NCBI GenBank assembly: GCA_011799875.1
Contig: CM022297.1
Span: forward strand, 74,714,488-74,778,487
Direction: 5' to 3'
Source: Thinopyrum elongatum
Taxonomy: Eukaryota > Streptophyta > Magnoliopsida > Poales > Poaceae
Length of the DNA: 64,000 nt
This document shows positions 44,735-56,500 of this stretch, piece after piece. A program made the translations under genes and the position numbers. A model generated the notes under the pieces. That model ran no database searches, was not told the origin of the DNA, and saw only the letters and a program-made list of their open reading frames with translations. Position 1 is the stretch's first letter; the number at the start of each line of letters is the position of its first letter.

Positions 44735-45968
44735 ATGTCTGACGACGATGATAGGATCCCTGAGTGCGACTACTGCGGTGACGATCGGGGTCTGTGCAAC
44801 AGACCTCACCTGGAAGACGATCGGTGCTTCAGTATTAAGCTCGATGAGACCTTCGATGTTGAAACGGTACACAACGATGACAAGTCTTTTTTCGTAATTA
44901 AGCATGACTTCTGCTTCTTCAACGTGTAATTTCCGTCTTTTACAATTCGACTAGTGCATCCCATGCTATGCAAGACGCTATGTCCTGGAGAAGCTGAATT
45001 TCAAAGATCATGAGAATATGGAAACAAAGATAGTTCACCTCAGGACTCATCATGGTTATGCTTTTGCCGTAAAGCTATACAATGCGGAGAGCTACTCCCA
45101 TTTTGGTTGCTCGAATTGGGAAGCACTGTGCAAGGCATATGGTTTTCAGGGGGGTGTGCATGTCACCTTTGATCTTGGTGATCCTGAAGATGACATCGAC
45201 GAAGATAATGTCGATGAAGATAATATCGACGAAGAGAATATCGACATTTGGGTCCTTGTTGATACGTTTCCACTTCTACCTCTATGTGAGTTTCTCAAAC
45301 ATATTTATTAAGTAATTTATATTGTTTTTATAATAATAGATGACAGCTTATATATTTCCATTGACAGCTTATTTCCATTCTTCAAAAAATGTTCAGAAAA
45401 TAGTAGACAAAACCTACTACACTGATGGTTCTAAACTAACTTACGAGGAGAAAGATCATCTTGTCTCCTTCATTATTGATGTTGAGACTTACAATAAGAA
45501 TTATGGAACTCCTCCACATTATGGTCAATACGTGCCACTAGTCCACGTGTTGAACTATGGCAACATCCACGGAAATGGCATGGTAAGATTTTTTATTATT
45601 ATGACAACAGTGCATCTTTTGCATACATTTTTCTAATTAAAGCTAAACTACATTGCTAACTACTACGTTATTATTATGTTCTTCAGCAGAAAATCCTGAA
45701 GGATTGTGTGCCTCATTTGATGTTTCCGGAAGGTCGCCTTGATGTTATTAGCTTACGGCCAAGTCCACCTAGGCTTCACCGCTGTTCATACAAGATTTCT
45801 CAAACCGATGAAGACATGACAATCAAAGAATGGAAAAAATGTATGAAGAATCATAGGGAGCTACTTGGAAGCAACATTGTGCGAAGCGCACAAATTGGAG
45901 ACAGGATAATCTCCATTCTCCATAATGGAGAGTCAGGGGCTATCTTGTTTTATGCTATTTTACCTTAG
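44735..45968 (+). pseudogene. CACTA-borne B3-like DNA-binding protein gene
   Basis: ATG at 44735 starts an acidic N-terminus (DDDDRIPECDYCGDDRGLC) running to SFFVIKHDFCFFNV. A frame shift near 44928 leads to NSTSASHAMQDAMSWRS, another near 44995 to NFKDHENMETKIVHLRTHH. The first B3-like domain then continues: YAFAVKLYNAESYSHFGCS, WEALCKAYGFQGGVHVTFDL, then DED repeats. Intron borders are visible at CTCTAT/GTGAGT (near 45284) to GACAG (near 45365), and GGCATG/GTAAGA (near 45581) to AGCAG (near 45690). The last exon ends SILHNGESGAILFYAILP at TAG. The W-x-LC-x6-G-x-HVTFDLGD pattern is B3-like. Two frameshifts make it a probable pseudogene. Intact relatives in Triticeae genomes are familiar to me, always transposon-like in copy number. 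Confidence 0.62.
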
Positions 45969-46034
45969 AGAGGGTAGTAGGTCCTAGCTAATACTCATGA
46001 TCATGTGCTAAGAACAATTAAGTAGGGTTGGTTA

Positions 46035-46190
46035 TGACTATGATGATGATGAGTATGACTTGTTATTATGATAACGAGTAGAAGTTGTTAGATGACTATG
46101 ATGATGATGAGTATGGCTTGTTATTATTAACGAGTAGAAGTTGTTAGATGACTATGATGATGAGTATGACTTGTTATTATGATAACGATG
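46035..46190. repeat. Tandem repeat, about 58 bp, three copies
   Basis: Three successive copies of a unit beginning GACTATGATGATGATGAGTA and ending near AGTTGTTAGAT, the last one shortened. It lies just downstream of the B3-like gene inside the CACTA element. Confidence 0.85.
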
Positions 46191-46236
46191 ATGAGTTATT
46201 ATTATGATGATGCATGATGCTAAGTTGTTATATGAG

Positions 46237-46446
46237 CATGATGAGTTATTATATATATCAGTGGGTGAAATGAACATGGATTAGATTCAAGTGTAGGCAA
46301 CATGGTGCAGATCGAAAGTACTACTAATCCAAACTAAAGTGATCAAGTTTGGATTAGTAGTACTTTCGATGTGCACCATGATGCCTCCACTTGAATCTAA
46401 TCCAGGTTCATTTCACCCACTGATATATATATAATAACTCATCATG
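46237..46446. repeat. Long palindrome (arms about 100 bp, 10-base loop)
   Basis: The left arm (46237-46336) from CATGATGAGTTATTATATAT to CTACTAATCCAAACT is repeated inverted in the right arm (46347-46446) with a few mismatches and small indels. The arms include GGGTGAAATGAACATGGATT and its inverse. Confidence 0.9.
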
Positions 46447-46749
46447 GTCATAAAATCATATGATGAAACTACTGTATAAAACCTGTACAAATACAGCGCC
46501 AATAAGCTGCAGAAAAAAATACAGGAAAATTTAGCAGTAGCGCTGTTTATAAGAAACGCTACTGCTATTTACCGTTAGCAGTAGCGCTGCTTATAGGGTG
46601 CGCTACTGCTAAGTAGGTATAGCAGTAGCGCGGGACAACCAACGCTACTGCTACAAGTTAGTTGTAGCGCCCTAGTGGTAGCGCAGGTGCCCGCGCTACT
46701 GCTAGCACTAAAACCAGCGCTACTGCTAGGGTTATCCCTAGTAGTGTAT

Positions 46750-47640
46750 ATCCTAAAACAAGAAACGAAGTACCCACCGAGCGCTCTCAGAGCTCAGCGA
46801 CTCTTGACCGTCGGATCGATTCCCTTGATGCGTTTCCGGCCGTCGGATCAAGCAGTGGGAGAATGTCGGCCGTCGGATCGGGGCATCGCTCATGTAGCAA
46901 TGAATCGTTACCATCTCGGGGTAAAGATCTCGTGCCACCACGCGTAATTCCCGTGCCACGCTGAGGGCATTTTTGTAATTTCACTATGCTGTATAAAAGT
47001 GCAACACCCATAGGGTTTCTCCCCAATCGGCTTCCTCCCCTCTTCCTGTTCACGCGAGGGAGAGCCACCGCCGCCCCTTCCCCTCCAAACTCCTCTCTTC
47101 CCCGTCTTCCCTCGCGCTGCCGGCCATCCTCCCCGTCTGCCGCCGCCATCGACCAGTCGCAGCCGCGCTACCATCCCCTCCCTGTTCCTCCCCGTGGCAC
47201 ATCCCCTTCCTCCGAGAAGTAGCCCAAGGGCAGCCGCCTGCCGCTAGGTGGCCGGACACCGGGAAGCACCGCTGCTTTGGCGCCGCCAAGCGCCACCACC
47301 ACCCGTCCCCTCTCGGCGCCGTCCCTCTGCCTCCTCCCTCAGGTCTTCCTCCTACATCCATCCTACCCTTCCTCCTCCCTTCTGTCATTCCCCTCTCCTA
47401 ACCCTAGAAACTGATGGAGGTCGAGCCGCCACCTGCCACCGTCCGTCGGAGCGCCGCCGGCTCTCGAGCCCTTCTACTGCTACCCCACAGAGGGCGGGGC
47501 ATGGGCTGCAGAAGGCAACCTCAGATGTAGAGACCGATGAGGGCCTACAGGTTCTGCTCTCTCTCCCTGCTCAGGAAGAAACTCATTTCAGATGAGAACA
47601 CTATATTGTTTTTTGTGACTTGGTGGAATCTGCACTATTT
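46750..47640 (+). promoter_or_regulatory. Promoter and leader-like block, copy 1
   Basis: Contains repeats of CGTCGGATC (46810-46880), a TATA-like TGTATAAAAG at 46989-46998, the plant-leader-like AGGGTTTCTCCCC, and a GC/CT-rich first-exon-like stretch (47030-47590). It is a diverged relative of 51640-52480. No long credible ORF follows, and I could not assign a product. Confidence 0.4.
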
Positions 47641-47660
47641 ATGTGATTAGGGTTTGATCC

Positions 47661-47721
47661 ATGCCGTCCAAGAGGATGCTCAAGGACCTGTAGATGGACG
47701 CTCCTACCTCATGCGGCGCAG
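47661..47721 (+). pseudogene. First exon of an E2 ubiquitin-conjugating enzyme, broken
   Basis: The 61-bp segment from ATG 47661 to a donor (GCGCAG/GTAATTT) encodes MPSKRMLKDL, a TAG at 47691-47693, then MDAPTSCGA. This matches the start of plant class-I E2 enzymes (SKR-x-LKEL...DLQKDPPTSC-x-A), where the first exon also ends at this place. The TAG sits where Gln is expected, and about three codons are missing. No second exon with the catalytic Cys was found nearby, so this is a gene fragment. Confidence 0.5.
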
Positions 47722-50700
47722 GTAATTTCGCATCACCCCTCGTCGATTTCGTATAGATCTTGCACTGAATTGTGTGCACATGAGCGCTCTGTTTGCGTGT
47801 TCTGGCTGTTGGTACATGGGGGCTTAGGTTATCAATTGTTTAGTTGTTCCTGCACGTGCTTATAGGTTTGCTGAATTGATTGGTGGAGAATATACTAATG
47901 AACTTCAACTTGGTACGACTAAAAATATCGATTTAAGAGAACTGTTACATGAAGTAACCACCCATTCCCACGGCATCATAGAACCATGGAATTTATGAGA
48001 TTGAATACAGTGATTGCGCTGCATATACATGGCCATATATACAATACAGGGAGCAACTTTAATCATGATGCATTTGGCCTCATTTTAATTGAATTATGAA
48101 AAAGCTTTGCCCTGTTTTGTGTATTATAAATTGGGTTTAGCTATGTGGTACACAATTAATGGGAATTGTTTTTCCTTAAATATTGAAAGCTAGAGAACTG
48201 GAGGTAGAGTCTGCCACTTATTTCACTAGAGTACTAAAAGCTGCTTGGTTGTTAAATTGCAAGCACGTCTTTCTTGTCACCAGGTTATTGCTTGCAAGTA
48301 GCCAGGAAATTTTGACGAACTGGTGGATGTTTCCTGTAGTCGTTTATAAGCTTCTCCATTTGTATTGCCAGCGCTAGCATGAATGTCATGTTCTCCGTGA
48401 TCTTCTTTTCAGTTCTTCATGTGTACATTATTGTGCTGCTGATCTATGGTTTGTTTGTCCAGCAGAGACATGTGTTGATGTGACTGGATTCCCCATGGGA
48501 TCCTGACAAAAGAATATGTTGATGTTGGTTATTTTCCCACTGGGTGATTTATTGGGTTCGCATGCTCAAATCGATGGCATAGAAGGAAAAGAAGGCTTCA
48601 ACTGATTGCAAGGTATGACTAAGTTAATCCTTGATTTATATTTTCTATCAAATATGTGACTTTCCTCTCATGTTTTGACTTTCGGAGGAGTTGTTAATTT
48701 GTTGGCGTTTTAATGGTTGCAAAGATGAATTGTCCTCTAATGTTTCAGTACATATTCTGCTAGATATTCACGGACTCTTGAATGATGCGATACTAAAGGT
48801 TGTTTGTATATGAAAAGAAAATACACTTGCAGTTTTTTATGCCTGAACTGTAAATTAGGATCCAAGGTTGTAGTGCTTTGCCTAATTAAAAAAATCTAAT
48901 CAATAATAGTGATTCTCTCCTCCTGATTTCAACTGAGAGAGAGCCACTGATTCTTGATCCTAAGGTGACCCGATTTTTCTACGCCTCATGCTCATGCTAC
49001 TCTATGTTCCCTTTTAACGATTCTTGCTTGCATTTTGGGTTGGATTTATGCTCTATGTTCCCTTTTAACATTTCTTTTTGTTCTTATGTTCTTCTTCTGG
49101 TTGGTTTCCCCCTTAGCCCCCCTTTGTTCTTTTTTTATTGCTTCACACCCACTGTTGATTTACAGATCTTTGTGTTGTTGTCTGCAGTTGTGCATGCTTC
49201 ACCTTGGCTGGTCGAAGATGTGCCCTCTGACCTGTTGTTGCTCCATTCGTTGATCTACAGGTATAACCATTTCTTCATTGTTTCATGTAGTTGCATGACC
49301 GATTTAATATTGCACAGAATAGAAACTACCAATTCTTTTACGGTTTAGGAGGTGTTGCAAAATCGATTTGCGTTGTTCTTTTATATGATTTTCAGATTAT
49401 TCTATTCTGAAATATTGGTTTATTATTGAGGTAGTCTTAAACGGAGGAGTTGAATGCAATTTGTATCTTTTGTCAAAGTCCTGAATCGTCGAATGAAATC
49501 ATGGTATGTACAATTTCGGAGCTTCATCACATTTTAGAAGGTAAAATTGGTGTGCAGACTATTGAAAGCTTCATTTTGGTCCCTTAGATAGTTTATAGCT
49601 TTGCCACTGGAGGTACGTTGTCACATAGTGGCTGCTACTTGTGAAAATTATATACAGCCATGAATCCCTCACAAAATAATCGCAGCTCACATGACTAGGA
49701 TTAGGGAACCTCGATCAAACATGTGCTACCTCCAGTTTCATGGAATGTCATTTCAAAACGATTGGTAGGTTTTTTTTAACAATTTGATCTTTTTTGTGCA
49801 CTGTAGTTTGCTACTAACAAATATAGAAAAAAATAGTGTTCCTGTTAACTAATTTTGGATCATATTTGTTGTAGATCCTCTGTTCTTGCTATCTGTGCAA
49901 CGGATCTATTGTTGCGGCCCTTGATCTGTACGTATTTTTTTTCTGACCGTCCCAGTCGTGGTTGCCTGGAGCTCATCCTTGATTTGTTCTTTTTCCTTGC
50001 AGGTTGGTCCGCTGCAGGTTCTCGTGCTTCTGGTCGATTCGTCCTGCTACGTCAGTCATGGTTCTGCAGGTCAATCTCTTTTCTTATCTTCTCAGTGCTC
50101 TAGCCATTTGCTTGCTTGCGCTCTTGTTGGTAGAGGCCTCGCATCAAATAGTATATTACTGTTTGCTTGTATTTTTTTCTTGCTCAGCTGGGTCGATTAG
50201 GAGATGGAATCATGGTTTTTTATCACTTCTATGGATTCTGGTGGGGCCTATTTTTCTTTTTGTGTGTTTCTTCTATGCCCTACAAGTGAGCTGTTGATTT
50301 TCTTATTGGCGCTGCTCACATCATGTGGGGGAGATTTCCAGGTCTAGCTGGTTCCAAAGAAGCGGTCCTTCTTTGTCTTTGTTGTTTTGCTGGTAGGTCT
50401 AGCTGGGTTCCAAAAAGGAGGTCCTTCTTTGTCTTTGTTGTTTTCCTGGTACTTTGCTGTCAAAGTGATACTTTCATATAGCTACATTTCAAAGAGTACA
50501 TCTTGGTTGCTTTGCTTGGTTTGATGACCGTGTCCTGTCCTATATGTCTTGCTGTAAAGCCTTGGATCTACCTGTATCTATTTATCCAAGAGCAGAAGAA
50601 ATCATTTTCAGTCATGTGTGCTTCCAAAGAAGGGGTTTCTCTTTCTCTTCTTTTTTTATCTTGTTGGCACTTTACTGTCAAGGAGAGTCCTGGATCTAGC

Positions 50701-51600
50701 TACTTTTTGGCAAAGTGCATCTTTATTTTCTTGCTTGATTTGTTAGCTGCCTCACTTTTTCTTTCTCTAGCAAAATATAATAGCCAAAAGATAATAAAAG
50801 ATGTACAACATGAACAAATCTAAACCATGGCTAGCCAAAAACAAATTGTTGGAAATGGGGTTGTTAGAGGTGGCTTGACATTTTAAAATGACTAATTAAA
50901 ATGATTGTTTTCCTTATTTTGAAGTGGTACTCAATAGCAACTACCTGGCAGACTCAACTAAGGCTAAGTGCTTCAGAGGCTTATTGTATTGCTACATGTT
51001 TCTGTTTCTTATCCACTCACCCATTGTAGTGCAGGTTTGTGTTCTTGGATTTCTTTCCCTCCATTTCTTATTTTTGGTGAGCGGGTGAGCTAATTGGGCT
51101 ATTTTCCTCTAGGTCTGTTGCAGCAATTGAATGCTTCAAAGGATTTTAATGGAGTTCATTGTAGCTGGGTCACGAATCTCCAGCTTGTTTTCATGTTTTT
51201 TCTCACTGGAGACACCTCCCGCCGGCGACGACAATGACCGCTACCCTGCTCCTCTCCCGGCAAAGGCACGTCTACCTCTCATGTGAAGGTAAGGCTATCT
51301 TTGCCTCTTCCTTTAGTTTTTCCTCTGTTTTTGGTTACATGACTTTGTGGTGCTTAGTGTATGTATCATTCCCTCATGTCAATTGATTGAACAACTCTGC
51401 TACATGTGATTGCATTAGCAAACTCCATTTTTGTGTATGTAGAAAAACAAAGGAAACTCTATTTTTGTGTAATTACAAACAAATGAAACTCCATTTTTTG
51501 TGTAATTACAAACAAGAGACACTTTTAGATGGCGAAGACTGCTGCCCTGATCCTAAGAGCCTACTGACATTTCACCAAATCCTGTTATAAATTTTTTATC
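47722..51600. other. Intron-like, T-rich DNA without recognised coding sequence
   Basis: Long T-rich sequence with scattered splice-like sites and only short, non-homologous ORFs (the largest near 48965-49348 and 50503-50823 are Phe/Leu/Ser-rich compositional ORFs). Together with the blocks at 46750 and 51640 it resembles the remains of multi-exon transcription units. Nothing is assigned. Confidence 0.35.
50341..50450. repeat. Tandem duplication, about 55 bp, two copies
   Basis: GGTCTAGCTGG(G)TTCCAAA... followed by GGTCCTTCTTTGTCTTTGTT, repeated immediately at 50396 with a few differences. Confidence 0.85.
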
Positions 51601-51639
51601 AGCAGCAGATACCTTATGTCTTTAGAATTCCAAGTACAT

Positions 51640-52480
51640 GACCATATTGACCCTTCTATTTTAGATGTAGCAGAACACACGTTCGGAGTTGATACACCTA
51701 GGCTCAGCTTCTCTATATCCAGAAAAATACATACTGGGAGGAACCCAGCGCCCTCGGAGATTAGCGATTCCTGGCTATCGGATTCGTTTCTTGATGTCTT
51801 TTGGACTTTCGGATCAAGCCCCTGGAGGATCCGGGCCGTTGGATAGAAATATGACACTATAGATCGAAACAGTGTCAAAACTTCCTGCCACCGCCTGTAA
51901 TTCTAGGGTCCCGCCTCGGGCAAAGGTGGGATTTCACATAGGCCAGCAAAACGTGCCCTTTTCCCAATCAGTGACACGCTAGGGTTTGATCGATCTCTCC
52001 TCAGTTCTCTCTCCCGCAGATCTCTCTCGCTCGAGCCGCCGCCGCAGCCAGCCATCCTCCCCGCCAGCCATCACCGCCGCTGTGCTCCCATCCCCCTCTC
52101 CTCCTGTTCCTCTCCCGTCACCAAGCTCGCCGTCGTTGCTGGTCGCCATCGCCGGCAGTGCAGGACACCGCTCGCGTAGGTGCTCCACGGGATTCAGCAG
52201 CAAGAGGAGGAGGAGCAAGGCCGAAAGACGGTGGCCAGTCCGACCTACCCAGGGAGCCGTCGCTGGCCCTTGTCGCCGCCACCCCTCCTCCTCCCCATGG
52301 TCTCGCTACTGCTCCTCCCCCTTGGGCTCTGTTCATGGAGAGCAGCGGCCGACGTGGACAAGGAGGTACACCGCGAGCCGCCGATGATGGGCACGCCGAG
52401 ATGAGCTCTCCGGCAGAAAGACGCACCACGCCCATCCACCTCTCCATCACCATGCGCTAGAGGGAGAGGGAGAGCCCAGG
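51640..52480 (+). promoter_or_regulatory. Promoter and leader-like block, copy 2
   Basis: Bases 51745-51845 align with 46780-46880 (CAGCGCCCTCGGAGATTAGCG-type start, then CGGATC and CTTGATG motifs). An AGGGTTTGATCGATC leader-like start at 51980 is followed by a GC-rich first-exon-like stretch to 52480. ORFs on both strands are Arg/Pro/Ser-rich and unconvincing. Confidence 0.4.
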
Positions 52481-53567
52481 GCCCGAGCATGGGTTCTGGT
52501 TTTGTGTGCAGTTTGCTTGAAGGTAGCTTCTCTCCTTCTACTCTCTCTTGACATAATTACTGCCCTTCTACACAGGACGAGTTTATCATGTGCCCCGTTC
52601 AATTTTAGAGTATTAGATTCATTTAGTGGTGTGCGGGCTTCTGATCTGGGATGGCTCTGCTGTTTGTGGCAGGATCCACAGGGGGGAGGACTGTTCAATA
52701 GTAGTTGACTTACAGGCTGCAATGATTCAGTGTTGAGTGGCTGCAATATTGATTAGCCGAGTAGTCACATAAACACTAAATATTCCAATGGCCTGCGGCT
52801 ACATTGATAGGAAGGTGCCTTATGGGCTATTCATGACCTAGCTTGAATACAATTTTTGCTCACCATCTGTTCAATTAAGTTGCTGACTAGCTCTTTAGTA
52901 TTGTGTGCATAGTTTTGATAAAATCTACTTAATTCATGATAGGTTAGTGCTACGAGCATGTCACCAGAAGTTTCTTTGCTGATAAGACGCTTAGCAATGG
53001 CTGTGGGAATAGCTCAATTGGCTAATCCATGTATACTCTTTGTTTATCATCAAGTTTAGTACTTCTATGGAGTCAAAAGGTAATAGTTCAATTGGCTGCA
53101 TGTGCATGAATTAGAGCTTTCATTACATTATTTTGCATCAATACATTTTGTCGTATGCAGATTGTGCATCCTCTAACCAGATCAATCTTTGTTTGATGCA
53201 GTTCTCTGTGATTTGAAAGAAATTGATGACTCAAGATCAATTAGCATGGCCTTGGAGTAAATCGGCTGGTATGCAAGTATAAAAAGTGGATGATACTTTC
53301 AACATTTTTTTCTCCCGTCGACATGTGCTTCTGTTGGTCCAGTTCTAAAAATTTGTTGCAAGGTTTCTATAGTACAGATTAAAGAAGAATCAGGTGACCA
53401 TTAATTGCTCATCTTAATTTCTCATTACTATCCATCTTAGTTTCAATATTTACTTTGCGTACTTCCTTTGTGGTGCTGAGTGTCATTTCTTGCCGTAGTT
53501 GAGAACCGATGGGGAGAGGAGGAAGGAGAGACAGAGATGAATGAGGAAGAGGAGATCTCGGCCAGTG
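52481..53567. other. No recognised gene
   Basis: Intron-like DNA downstream of copy 2, with T-rich tracts and short ORFs only. It ends at the gypsy insertion; the last five bases (CACCA, 53568-53572) would be its target-site duplication. Confidence 0.4.
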
Positions 53568-53572
53568 CACCA

Positions 53573-56500
53573 TGTAACACCCCTGTGTAACTACCAATGT
53601 GATCAGCTGCTAATATTGCCAAGTCATATCATTTGCAGTGTTTAAACAAAGTGGTTAATCAAAGCAAATCAACTCCATTTTTAAAATCAACTCAAATTCA
53701 AAAGTGAAATATGAAGTTGAGCAAACACCGTTGGAAAAATGTTCATTAAATGGCAAATAATCTAGGAACATTTGTAAAACCATCATCAATAAAGTTGGAG
53801 TTATACAATTGACTCAAACAAGATGGAACAACCCCAAAACAGCAATATTAAATCCAATTAAAATCATCTTAAATACAAATGGTTTCCAAATCTGTCCAAA
53901 CCACTTTTTGGTGAGAGCTAAAATTGCACTGTAATATTTGGACCAATTTCCATATTTTACCAAAGTGCAATAGAGGCCCAATCATTTTTGTAACAGAAAA
54001 TAGAAATAAGAAAAAGGAAGAACTACTGTGGACTGGGCCTAAGTGCACAGTGCACTTAGACCCAGCCCACCAGCCCACCTAGCTCTCTCCCTCTCTCTCC
54101 ATCGCCGTGTCGCCTCGTCCATGGCCACGCGCACTCGCTCCGGTCGCCGCTCGACAGCGCGACGCCGCGGGCGCCACGAGAGGATAAGGGCAGGCCCGTT
54201 CCTTCCCCCTGGCCTCCTCCCTGTCAGTCCTCCCCTCTCTCCCTAGCTCAGCCGAGCTCGCCTCCTTCCCAGATCCACGCGGCCGAGAGCGTTCGCCGCC
54301 GCACGTCGCCGTCCACCGCGGCCACCGACCGCTTCGAGCTGCGTCGACATGCCCTGAGGCACGACCGCCGTCCGCTACGTTGTCTCAGACCACGCACGCG
54401 GGCTGGGAACCCCCTGGAGCGCCCGCACGCCGTCTTCTTCCTCCTCCAGACGTCGGAGCTCCGTCGCCATCCCCGTCCACCACTGCTGCTACTAAGCTCC
54501 CACGGGTCTTACGTGACCGCGCGGTGAGCCTCCCTCGCCCTTCTTTTTCCCCCTTGCGCTTCGTTTCTGCCGTGGCTAGCCGGCCACGAGCCGAGCTCCG
54601 CCGCCCGCCATTAATGCCGTTGCTCTCGCGTCCAAGCTACTCAGCTCGAGCCAGTGGCTCCGACGAGCTCCTGGAGCGCCGTAGACCTCGCCTAGCTTTT
54701 CACTTCACTCGCACGCGCTCTGCATCGCCGGTTCCGAGCTTCGCCCGAGAGCGCTGCCGCCTCCGCTCGTCGCCGGCCCCGATTTTGGTGATCTCCTAGC
54801 AAACCACCGCCACCCCGAGATGCGCCTCGCTACGCTCGTTCGAACGCGCCAAGACCCGTAGCAAATCGAGGCCTGTGGCCGTTTTGCGGCCAAGTCCATC
54901 GAGAAATGCCACGAAAATGGTCGCCGGAGACAATTCCGGCGCCGTTCTGGCGACGCTGACGTGGCCGCCCACGTGGGCCTCCCCACAGACGCTGCCACTG
55001 GGCCCCCCTGGGTCCCGTTGACCTAGTCAAATGCTGACTGGGCAACGCCCAGTCACTGACCAGTGGGCCCGTGCGCTTAATTAACTAAACATGATTTTAA
55101 AAATAAATCTAAATACTAGTGTCTCACTGACATGTGGGGTCCACCCCCTAATTAACCCTATTAGCTAAACTAACTCGCTGTTAGTCTCAACAGAGACTGA
55201 CATGTGGGTCCCACTGGACCCACATGTCATGTTTGACTGGTCAGCGACACTATTGACCGCTGACGTCACAGTGAAGTCATGCTGATGTCATAATTCATTT
55301 TCTGTAAATAAAAATAATTCCAGAAAATCAATAAATCTTTAAAAATTGATAACTTTTAAACCGTTGCTCAGATCGAAAAAGTTAAAACATGAAAGTTGCT
55401 CAGAACGACGAGACGAGTCTGATCGTGCCATCTGTTTCTTTATCGGAACCACCTACGTAGAAGAACTCGTAACTCTGAGCCCGATTTCGGTAGATGAATA
55501 GTGCACATACATGGTTAATAAATCCCAGATTAATTCTAAAAATAACTAAAATGACTTAGAGGCATATTTAGGCAACCCTGCACTGCATCATAGCATCGCA
55601 CGCACTGTGTTGCATCTGATTGCATTATATTTACTTGTTTCCTCCCCCTCTTCTCTTTCGGTAGACCCAGACGTTGCCGTAGCTCCTGAGGCAGACGCCG
55701 CTCCGGAGTACGACTACGTCCCCGATGACCCTGCCCTTACCGTCGAGCAGACAAGCAAGCACCCCCATTTTGAGCATGCCTATATTGCCTAATCTCTTCT
55801 CTCTTATGCTTGCATTAGAATTGCTACTGCTACTATTTTCCTATATCTGTTGCATAGCCTGTTTAATTGTAGCCTACTGTTGATACCTGCCTGTTATCCT
55901 AGACAGCTTAGAATAGGCTGGGTAGAGACCCGACAGAGACCCCACTTGATCCCGACTGCCCCGCTGGATATCAGAAGACCCGAGCAACGGGATTGAAGAT
56001 TAGAACCTGGCACCGCACGTCACTTCCCCTAAGATGCTCGACACTACTGGGTTACTATCGAGTGCCGAGGGTGATACCTCGTCAGCACTTATGATGATAA
56101 CCTTGTAGGTTAGTTAACCGGTCGTGGTAAGCGAGGGTGATTCCTCCTACACCACCCCCGATAACGACGCCGTCGCGCAATCTCTCAAGTGTGGACTTCG
56201 AGGGTGATTCCTCCTTCGTTCACCATGATGATAACATCGAGCGGGAATTCCATCGAGGGTGATTCCTCAGGGTTCCCTTCGGTGTCAGACACATAGTTAC
56301 TTTGGATATTATGACTTGACTTTGAAACATGATACTAAAGACGGGTCGGCCCTGAGGGGTACCCGCGCGAGCATGAATGCGAAGTGATGTGGAGTCGGGT
56401 TGACCTGAGAGATGCCCGCGAGATAACTACGAGGCGTGGCCGGGCATTCTTAGCCCTTGCCGCAAGTCCTCGAGACGGGGCGACGGGGTCACATCGATCG

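Larger units (their letters stand above)
42518..46746 (+). mobile_element. CACTA (En/Spm) element, non-autonomous, carrying a B3-like gene
   Basis: Begins CACTACTAGGAGAAACC and ends GGTTATCCCTAGTAGTG, perfect 10-bp inverted termini, with TSD TAT at 42515-42517 and 46747-46749. Subterminal repeats AGCAGTAGCGC / GCGCTACTGCT fill both ends (42560-42905 and 46535-46735). There is no TNP2-type transposase. The interior holds a CT-rich tract, a B3-like pseudogene, tandem repeats and a palindrome. Length 4229 bp. Confidence 0.92.

Noticed and set aside
48965..50823. Phe/Leu/Ser-rich ORFs suggestive of membrane proteins
   Set aside because: T-rich DNA gives hydrophobic ORFs by chance; no starts, motifs or splice logic support them.
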